DNA of 29,384 bases from the NCBI GenBank assembly GCA_002396485.1, contig DGXZ01000015.1, positions 3,746 through 33,129 of the forward strand. Direction: 5' to 3'. Below the pieces are notes generated by a model. It was not told the DNA's origin, ran no database searches, and worked only from the letters and a program-made list of their open reading frames with translations. A program made the translations under genes and the position numbers. Source of the DNA: Spartobacteria bacterium UBA5019. GTDB lineage: Bacteria > Verrucomicrobiota > Verrucomicrobiia > Chthoniobacterales > Terrimicrobiaceae. Below, in pieces: positions 24,072 to 29,384 of this stretch. Each line of letters begins with the position of its first letter. The first letter of the stretch is position 1.

Positions 24072-25007
24072 ATGACTGAAGTGCCACAAACTCCAGAAGC
24101 GCCCGAAGATTGCCTGCCGATTCTAGAGGTATTCTCCGCAGACATATTTATTAAGGTGGCGCCAGTTCTCGGGGGGAAGATTATGAGCTTGGTCGACCGC
24201 ACCGATGGGACCGAGTGGATGTGGACGCCACCCGATGGTCGCGGAATTTTTCGGAATGAGATCACTGCCCCCTTTGCTGAGAGCACATTGATCGGCGCAG
24301 ACGAGTGTTTTCCGACCGTTGAACCCTGCCAATGGAAAGGGCGCCAGTTGCCAGATCATGGCGAACTCTGGGCCGTGCCTTGGAAGGTCTTGGGACACTC
24401 CACCGACAGCCTCGACATGGAGGTGCTGGCGCCGATTTCCCCATTCCGTCTGCGTCGGCGAATTCACCTCGCAGGCCGTGCGGCGCGTTTCTCCTACACC
24501 GTGGAAAACACCGGGGATTCTGTGGAAGATTTTCTTTGGGCGTTTCACCCGCTCATGAATTTCGGTCCCGGTGACTATTTGGAGATTCCGGCAAAGACCG
24601 CCCGTATCGGTTCCCAGATCAACACTCCCTTCGGCTCACGGGGCGCCGCGATCGCGCTCCCGGAGCCGGTTCCTGGGGTGCGGCTGGATCGGATGGATTT
24701 CGGTCCGTTAGGACCAGCGGCAGTGAAATACTTCACCGACAACTTAGATGAGGGGCGTGCGGCTTTGGTGCGGCCTGCGCTCGGACGGCGCCTCGTGTTC
24801 GAATTCGACCGCACCCAACTAAGTACGCTGGGCGTATGGATCAACGCTGGCGGCTGGGGCGCCTACCAGCACGTGGCGATCGAGCCGACCAACGGGGCGC
24901 CGGATCCCCTCGACGTGGCGGCAGCCTGGAACCGCTGTCAGCGACTTCAGGCAGGAGCGACGGCCAGTTGGGAGATGACCTTGCGAATCGAAAACTTTTT
25001 CAAATGA
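24072..25007 (+). CDS. Aldose 1-epimerase-like (galactose mutarotase superfamily) protein
   Basis: The start at 24072 gives 311 residues (MTEVPQTPEAPED...). An upstream in-frame ATG at 24009 adds 21 residues that belong to the duplicated leader block and are probably not native. Mutarotase-superfamily residues are present: His96 in LPDHGELW, His159 in FHPLMNF and the candidate catalytic Glu271 in HVAIEPTNG, with beta-sandwich-like strands throughout. Such enzymes interconvert sugar anomers. It has no signal peptide and sits at the head of an operon with an SDR (16 bases downstream) and a RhaT-type transporter, so it may equilibrate the imported sugar before oxidation. Confidence 0.85.
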   Translation: MTEVPQTPEAPEDCLPILEVFSADIFIKVAPVLGGKIMSLVDRTDGTEWMWTPPDGRGIFRNEITAPFAESTLIGADECFPTVEPCQWKGRQLPDHGELWAVPWKVLGHSTDSLDMEVLAPISPFRLRRRIHLAGRAARFSYTVENTGDSVEDFLWAFHPLMNFGPGDYLEIPAKTARIGSQINTPFGSRGAAIALPEPVPGVRLDRMDFGPLGPAAVKYFTDNLDEGRAALVRPALGRRLVFEFDRTQLSTLGVWINAGGWGAYQHVAIEPTNGAPDPLDVAAAWNRCQRLQAGATASWEMTLRIENFFK

Positions 25008-25023
25008 AACCAAACTCAAATTC

Positions 25024-25848
25024 ATGAAACTTCAGAACAAATCTATCATCGTTACTGGCGCGAGTCGCGGCCTCGGGCGGGCAATGGCTCAGGTGTGTGC
25101 AACTGAGGGCGCCCGCGTGGTCTGCGCGGCGCTACCTAATGACCTCGATCTTCTGGAGGTTCTTGTCGCGGGCATTCAAAAGGCAGGTGGCGAGGCAGTG
25201 GCGGTTGCCTGTGACATATCAAAAATGAGCGATCTTGAGCGCTTGGTACAGAAGGCTGTCGAGTCGTACGGCGTGATCGACGGAGTCATCAACAATGCCG
25301 GCGTGAACTACGCGAAACCCTTCGTCAATGTCACCGAACAGGAGTGGGAGCATGTGCTCTCGGTAGACTTGAAGGGCGCCTTCTTCCTGACCCAGCTTTG
25401 TGTGCGACAGATGCTCCGGCAGACACCAGTGCGCGGCTCAATTGTGCAGATCGCCAGCGTGCACACACACGCCTCGCTCGCCGGTGCCGCGCCGTACGAC
25501 GCGGCGAAATGCGGAGTGGTCGGATTCAGCAAGGCGGCGGCCGTGGAATTGGCGCCGCAAGGCATCCGGGTGAATATCCTTTCGCCCGGCCTGTGCCGCA
25601 CCGAGATATGGAAGGACATCGTGGCCGCCGCGCCGAGCGAGCAGGCGTGCCTGGACTACTGGCAGGCCAATATCCCGGCGGGTAAATTGATCGAGCCGGA
25701 CGAGATCGCGCGCTGCTGCGTGTTCCTGCTCTCGGACGATTCCGCCTGCATAACTGGAGCGAATCTCATGGCGGACCATGGTATGACCAGTTTGCTGGTC
25801 AGTCGTGATCCTCACGCCTCCAAAGCCGACGACGGCAAGGGCAACTAA
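25024..25848 (+). CDS. Short-chain dehydrogenase/reductase (epimerase-RhaT operon)
   Basis: The 274-residue classical SDR has TGASRGLG for cofactor binding, CDIS and INNAGVNYAKPF, catalytic Ser145 (QIASVH), and Tyr158/Lys162 (YDAAK). The C-terminus TGANLMADHGMTSLL departs from the usual VDGG (here ADHG) and carries a short charged tail. It resembles sugar or keto-acid dehydrogenases. Together with the neighbouring mutarotase-like and RhaT-like genes it could oxidise the imported sugar or a later keto-deoxy acid. It is the third SDR in the window and clearly different in sequence from the other two. Confidence 0.9.
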   Translation: MKLQNKSIIVTGASRGLGRAMAQVCATEGARVVCAALPNDLDLLEVLVAGIQKAGGEAVAVACDISKMSDLERLVQKAVESYGVIDGVINNAGVNYAKPFVNVTEQEWEHVLSVDLKGAFFLTQLCVRQMLRQTPVRGSIVQIASVHTHASLAGAAPYDAAKCGVVGFSKAAAVELAPQGIRVNILSPGLCRTEIWKDIVAAAPSEQACLDYWQANIPAGKLIEPDEIARCCVFLLSDDSACITGANLMADHGMTSLLVSRDPHASKADDGKGN

Positions 25849-25858
25849 TCCCCCAAAG

Positions 25859-26908
25859 ATGAACACCCTTACTGATAACATTCTTGGTGTCGCGCTCGTG
25901 GTGCTTTCGGGTTTCGCAATTAGCGGTAGCGCTTGGGCGATTAAGCGAATGCGGGGTTTCCGCTACGAGCAGTGGGGTTTTGTCGCCATGCTGTCGGGAC
26001 TGATTCTAACCCCCTGGATCGTGACCTTGGTTGGCTGTCCAGAGGCATTTGCCGGTTATCGCTCGGTCGGCGTTCGCGTGCTTCTTCTCTCGAACCTGTT
26101 TTCGCTGAGTTGGGGCATCGCGAATGTTTTGTATATGATCTGCCTCGAGCGAATCGGGTTAAGTCTGACCAACGGCATCCTCAGCGGTATTGGGGCATCG
26201 CTCGGCGTGGTCATCCCAATGGTGTTCAAGGGTACGGGGTCATTTCAGAATGCGCCGGGATTGGGTTCGAGCGCGGGCCTGACCGTCTTGCTGGGAGTGG
26301 CTGTGATGCTCGTCGGCGTAGTCTTGGCATCTCTCTCCGGCATCGGCCGGGAGCGACTCAAGGAAATGGGCGATGGGAAAAAGAACCTCAATGCCTTTCT
26401 GCTCTCGCTTGTTATGATTTCCGCAGCCGGCGTGCTCTCAACGGGGATCAGCTTCTCCTTCATCTACAGTCAGGGACCGATTGTCGCCGCCATGAAGCAG
26501 CGTGGGGCGGGGGACCTTGCGGCTAACGTGGCAGTCTGGGCTGCCGGACTTGCAGCTGGTGCGGTGCTGAATGTCCTTTACCCGGCTTGGCTGATGTTTC
26601 GTCGGCGTTCCTTTGGCGTGCTGCGTGAACACTCGCGTGATATCCCCCTTGCCATTATCTTCGGCGTCACCTTTTTCGCCGGATTCCCAATCATGGGCAA
26701 GGGCATGCTCCTATTGGGCGCACTTGGCGCATCAGTCGGATTTGGGCTGCAGCAGGCAAGTCTGCTGCTGGGCGGTCAGATTGTCGGTTTCCTCAGCGGT
26801 GAATGGAAGAGTGTGTCAGGTGCACCCCTGGCGCAGATTCGCTGGGCGATAATGCTGCTGGTGTGCGCTGCAGCCATTATGTCGGTGGGAAATGCATTGA
26901 CCCGATGA
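25859..26908 (+). CDS. RhaT-family sugar transporter (L-rhamnose-proton symporter-like)
   Basis: The start at 25859 is 10 bases after the SDR stop and gives a 349-residue protein with about ten membrane segments. An in-frame extension to 25805 lies inside the SDR gene. The overall pattern matches RhaT of the drug/metabolite transporter superfamily: an N-terminal LSGFAISGSAWAIKR, WGIANVLY, the central ISAAGVLSTGISFSF...GPI, and a C-terminal GEWKSVSGAPLAQIRW resembling the EW...R motif of RhaT. It should bring a deoxysugar across the inner membrane. Substrate assignment rests on family resemblance and on the rhamnosidase elsewhere in the window. Homologues in this group may carry other sugars. 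Confidence 0.85.
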   Translation: MNTLTDNILGVALVVLSGFAISGSAWAIKRMRGFRYEQWGFVAMLSGLILTPWIVTLVGCPEAFAGYRSVGVRVLLLSNLFSLSWGIANVLYMICLERIGLSLTNGILSGIGASLGVVIPMVFKGTGSFQNAPGLGSSAGLTVLLGVAVMLVGVVLASLSGIGRERLKEMGDGKKNLNAFLLSLVMISAAGVLSTGISFSFIYSQGPIVAAMKQRGAGDLAANVAVWAAGLAAGAVLNVLYPAWLMFRRRSFGVLREHSRDIPLAIIFGVTFFAGFPIMGKGMLLLGALGASVGFGLQQASLLLGGQIVGFLSGEWKSVSGAPLAQIRWAIMLLVCAAAIMSVGNALTR

Positions 26909-27215
26909 GAAGACATCGACGGGCGCCGAGACCCACTACCAGATGGTCTATTTCAATAATTTTTTCCCAGTCTCAAATTCAGCTAACTATCATGCTAACG
27001 CTTTCATAACAGGCGCCGTTTTCAAGAACCCTTCAATGCCCCGTGCGCTCGAACTACTATGTTTTACTGGAAACCGCGAAGCTGCCCGAAGTTGTGGTGC
27101 GAATATTTCTTAAACTCTAACGGTGGTTTCCTCAGGCTCTCTGCACAACCCAACTTTCGAAAGTGTCAATGGAAATGAACTCCACATCACTTCTCATCCA
27201 CAGAAACCAGAACGC

Positions 27216-27340
27216 CCGGAGCACACCGCTCATTGGGCGCTGCATCAGGGCAATACCCGATACTCAATAGACCTGCACCGCAAAAACTGACCTCGTTACC
27301 GAGACATTTTTCACCCGCATTTTTCACCCGCATACTATGA
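27216..27340. repeat. Dispersed repeat, copy B (pckG leader)
   Basis: About 125 bases matching 11516-11627. It differs by a tandem duplication of ATTTTTCACCCGC (27305-27330), which accounts for the 13-base length difference. It ends at ATACTATGA, whose ATG is the pckG start. The preceding 26909-27215 shows no gene or clear structure. The terminator-like hairpin of the other copy is weakened here (CTCG-TTAC-CGAG). Confidence 0.8.
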
Positions 27341-29169
27341 TAGACACGACATACAAATCCGATCAGCCACTCACCAAGAAAGAAAGCCTGGTGAAGTGGA
27401 TCCACAAAATTGCAGCCCAAACCCAGCCCGACGCAATCCACTGGGTAGACGGCTCACAAGAGGAATACGATGCTCTGTGTGCCCAGATGGTCTCGAAGGG
27501 GACGTTTAAGGCCTTGAATCCCGAACTCTGGCCAGGGTGTTTCTACGCCAAATCCGATCCAGGCGACGTCGCGCGGGTGGAAGAGCGAACCTTCATATGC
27601 TCGCTATCCAAACACCACGCCGGACCAACGAACAACTGGGTGGATCCTTTCGAGATGCGCCGCACACTCAAAGCCCTGTTTACCGGGTGTATGCGCGGGC
27701 GCACCATGTATGTACTTCCCTACAGTATGGGCCCCATCGGCTCCCCGATGTCGCAGCTGGGCGTCCAGCTCACAGACTCTCCCTACGTCGTTGTCAACAT
27801 GCGGATCATGGCGCGTATTGGCCTGCCTGTTTTCAAGGAAATCGATCGCACCGCAAAACGAGTGGTTCCCTGTGTGCATTCCGTCGGCGCGCCCTTGGAA
27901 CCGCATCAAACCGATGTCCCCTGGCCCTGCAACACCAACAAGTACATTGTGCATTTCCCTGAGACTCGTGAGATTTGGAGCTACGGCTCCGGCTACGGCG
28001 GCAATGCATTGCTCGGCAAAAAATGTTTTGCGCTGCGCATCGCATCCAACATCGCGCGCGACGAGGGGTGGATGGCGGAACACATGCTCATCCTTGGCGT
28101 GGAAAATCCCGAGGGAGAAAAAACCTATGTGGCTGCCGCATTTCCCAGCGCGTGCGGGAAGACCAACTTCGCCATGCTGATTCCGCCACGGGAGTTTCAG
28201 AACGCTGGATGGAAACTATGGACGGTTGGCGATGACATTGCTTGGCTCAAGCCAGACAGCAGCGGCCGGCTGCGCGCGATTAATCCAGAGGCTGGTTTCT
28301 TTGGTGTCGCTCCCGGCACCTCGCAAAAAACCAATCCAAATGCCATGTCGGCGCTCTCGAAAAACACCATTTTTACCAACGTCGCGCTCACGCCTGAAGG
28401 CGGAGTCTGGTGGGAGGGTATGACGGACACTCCCCCGGCGGAATGTCTAGACTGGCAGGGCAATCGCTGGACCCCGGAAATTTCGCGCCAAACCGGTGCA
28501 AAGGCTGCTCATCCAAACGCCCGTTTTACGGCACCTGCAAACCAATGCCCCTGCATCGATCCCGCCTTTGAAGATCCCGAAGGCGTGCCGATCAGTGCAA
28601 TCATTTTCGGCGGCCGCCGGGGGACCACGGTCCCTTTGATTTATCAATCTTTTAACTGGAGCTCAGGCACCTATCTTGGAGCCACCATGGGTTCTGAAAT
28701 GACTGCAGCTGCCGCTGGAACCCTTGGAAAAGTACGCCGCGACCCCATGGCCATGCTTCCTTTCTGTGGCTACAATATGGGAGACTACCTCCGCCATTGG
28801 ATCAGCATGCAACGCCTGCTCAGCGAGACACCTCGTATTTTCAACGTCAACTGGTTTCGAAAAGATTCAGACGGCGCTTTCCTCTGGCCTGGGTTCGGAG
28901 AAAACATGCGCATCTTGCAGTGGATTGTAGAGCGCTCTCGCGGACGTGCTCTTGCCAAGGAAACCGCTCTGGGATGGCAGCCCCGATATGAGGACATCCG
29001 CTGGGAGGGCCTCGATTTCCCAAGGGAAAAATTCGAGGAACTCCAGCGCATCGATCGCGCCGCTTGGCGACAGGAAGTCATCGGTCACGAAGAACTCTTT
29101 TTGGATCTGCACGCACATTTGCCCAAAGAGATGATCTACGAACGGGAACTTCTCATTTGCCGACTATAA
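27337..29169 (+). CDS. pckG: Phosphoenolpyruvate carboxykinase (GTP-type)
   Basis: The 610-residue protein has the normal length of GTP-dependent PEP carboxykinases, which convert oxaloacetate and GTP to PEP, GDP and CO2 in gluconeogenesis. The nucleotide-binding P-loop FPSACGKTN spans residues 269-277 with the hyper-reactive Cys273. The metal-binding VGDDIAW follows at ~297, and the substrate segments SMGPIGSPMSQLGVQLTDSP and IIFGGRRGTTVPL are intact. No Shine-Dalgarno sequence is visible, and the start lies at the end of a repeated leader. The gene would supply PEP when the organism grows on acids such as the pyruvate or lactate expected from oxidative sugar breakdown. Confidence 0.97.
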   Translation: MIDTTYKSDQPLTKKESLVKWIHKIAAQTQPDAIHWVDGSQEEYDALCAQMVSKGTFKALNPELWPGCFYAKSDPGDVARVEERTFICSLSKHHAGPTNNWVDPFEMRRTLKALFTGCMRGRTMYVLPYSMGPIGSPMSQLGVQLTDSPYVVVNMRIMARIGLPVFKEIDRTAKRVVPCVHSVGAPLEPHQTDVPWPCNTNKYIVHFPETREIWSYGSGYGGNALLGKKCFALRIASNIARDEGWMAEHMLILGVENPEGEKTYVAAAFPSACGKTNFAMLIPPREFQNAGWKLWTVGDDIAWLKPDSSGRLRAINPEAGFFGVAPGTSQKTNPNAMSALSKNTIFTNVALTPEGGVWWEGMTDTPPAECLDWQGNRWTPEISRQTGAKAAHPNARFTAPANQCPCIDPAFEDPEGVPISAIIFGGRRGTTVPLIYQSFNWSSGTYLGATMGSEMTAAAAGTLGKVRRDPMAMLPFCGYNMGDYLRHWISMQRLLSETPRIFNVNWFRKDSDGAFLWPGFGENMRILQWIVERSRGRALAKETALGWQPRYEDIRWEGLDFPREKFEELQRIDRAAWRQEVIGHEELFLDLHAHLPKEMIYERELLICRL

Positions 29170-29190
29170 ACTCACCTCAAGGAGGGGGCT

Positions 29191-29384
29191 ATGATTTCGA
29201 GTGCCGAGAAGTGGTTCCTCGCTGCGGACGCAACCCTTGGCAAAAGCATTGAAAAGGGCGTCTTCAAGCGCGCCGCCGTCATCGAACGCAAAATCGGAGC
29301 CCTCCAAAAACGCCATCCCAGCACGGCGAGGTTCTACACCCTCAAACACAGCGCCGGACGGCTCGAAATCACCCGCGACGAGGA
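29191..29384 (+). CDS. IS1634-like transposase, partial (cut by window end)
   Basis: The open frame from ATG 29191 runs off the window (64 codons seen). A very strong AAGGAGG at 29179-29185 lies ~6 bases before the ATG. The residues ATLGKSIEKG, AAVIERKIGALQKRHP and STARFYTL match the middle linker of IS1634-type DDE transposases (pattern IERxIGRLxxRxPxxARxY). That part normally lies ~200 residues into the protein, so this is either a 5'-truncated remnant that acquired a start or part of a divergent element. It begins 22 bases after pckG. Confidence 0.5.
   Translation, partial: MISSAEKWFLAADATLGKSIEKGVFKRAAVIERKIGALQKRHPSTARFYTLKHSAGRLEITRDE

Noticed and set aside
1..29384. CRISPR arrays, tRNA/rRNA genes, prophage or conjugation genes
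   Set aside because: No regularly spaced repeats, cloverleaf-like or rRNA sequences, or structural/mobilisation genes were recognised.

Overview
The window (29.4 kb, + strand as given) looks like a plant-polysaccharide and sugar-acid catabolism region of a Gram-negative bacterium, most likely a member of the Verrucomicrobiota (Opitutaceae-like). This is an inference. It rests on two TonB-receptor N-terminal remnants of a type I associate with that group, a GH78 rhamnosidase beside a pectate-lyase-fold protein, a RhaT-type sugar transporter and a GTP-type PEP carboxykinase. No rRNA, tRNA or CRISPR array was seen.

Layout. (1) 1-5472: a 5'-truncated pectate-lyase-fold protein and a secreted GH78-type alpha-L-rhamnosidase with a C-terminal DUF1566-like module. 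(2) 5543-11462: a tight operon of sugar ABC transporter (lipoprotein binding protein, double ATPase, permease), a short-chain dehydrogenase (SDR), a muconolactone-isomerase-like small protein and a mandelate-racemase-type enolase-superfamily enzyme. Most junctions overlap or are only a few bases apart. (3) 11463-12588: a 112-bp repeat abutting a decayed IS1380-type transposase. (4) 12589-18984: GntR/FCD regulator and VOC protein (minus strand), divergent from a fused E1 alpha-beta 2-oxoacid dehydrogenase, its E2 and a GabD-like aldehyde dehydrogenase. (5) 18985-20022: a junkyard of group II intron maturase, MFS transporter and TonB-receptor remnants. (6) 20023-22837: SDR, truncated E1-alpha remnant, SMP-30-type lactonase and an IclR regulator whose 3' end runs into a decayed IS4-type element (to about 23540). 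(7) 23544-24058: an attenuator-like structure followed by a second copy of the TonB-remnant/promoter block. (8) 24072-26908: aldose-epimerase-like protein, SDR and RhaT-family transporter. (9) 27216-29384: a second copy of the repeat as leader of pckG, then the start of an IS1634-like transposase.

Working together (inference): the rhamnosidase releases L-rhamnose or a similar deoxysugar. RhaT-like and ABC transporters import it, a mutarotase-like protein equilibrates anomers, an SDR oxidises it to the lactone, the SMP-30-type enzyme opens the lactone and the enolase-superfamily enzyme dehydrates the aldonate. A second SDR could then oxidise the keto-deoxy acid. The aldehyde dehydrogenase, the 2-oxoacid dehydrogenase E1/E2 and PEP carboxykinase would handle the C3-C4 products. 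No aldolase, diketo-acid hydrolase or E3 is present, so the pathway is incomplete here and its substrate is unproven.

The most unusual feature is a set of duplicated blocks that put the same 5' regulatory sequence in front of different genes. A ~345-bp TonB-remnant/promoter block precedes two different catabolic operons, and a ~110-bp block is found both as the pckG leader and beside the IS1380 remnant.
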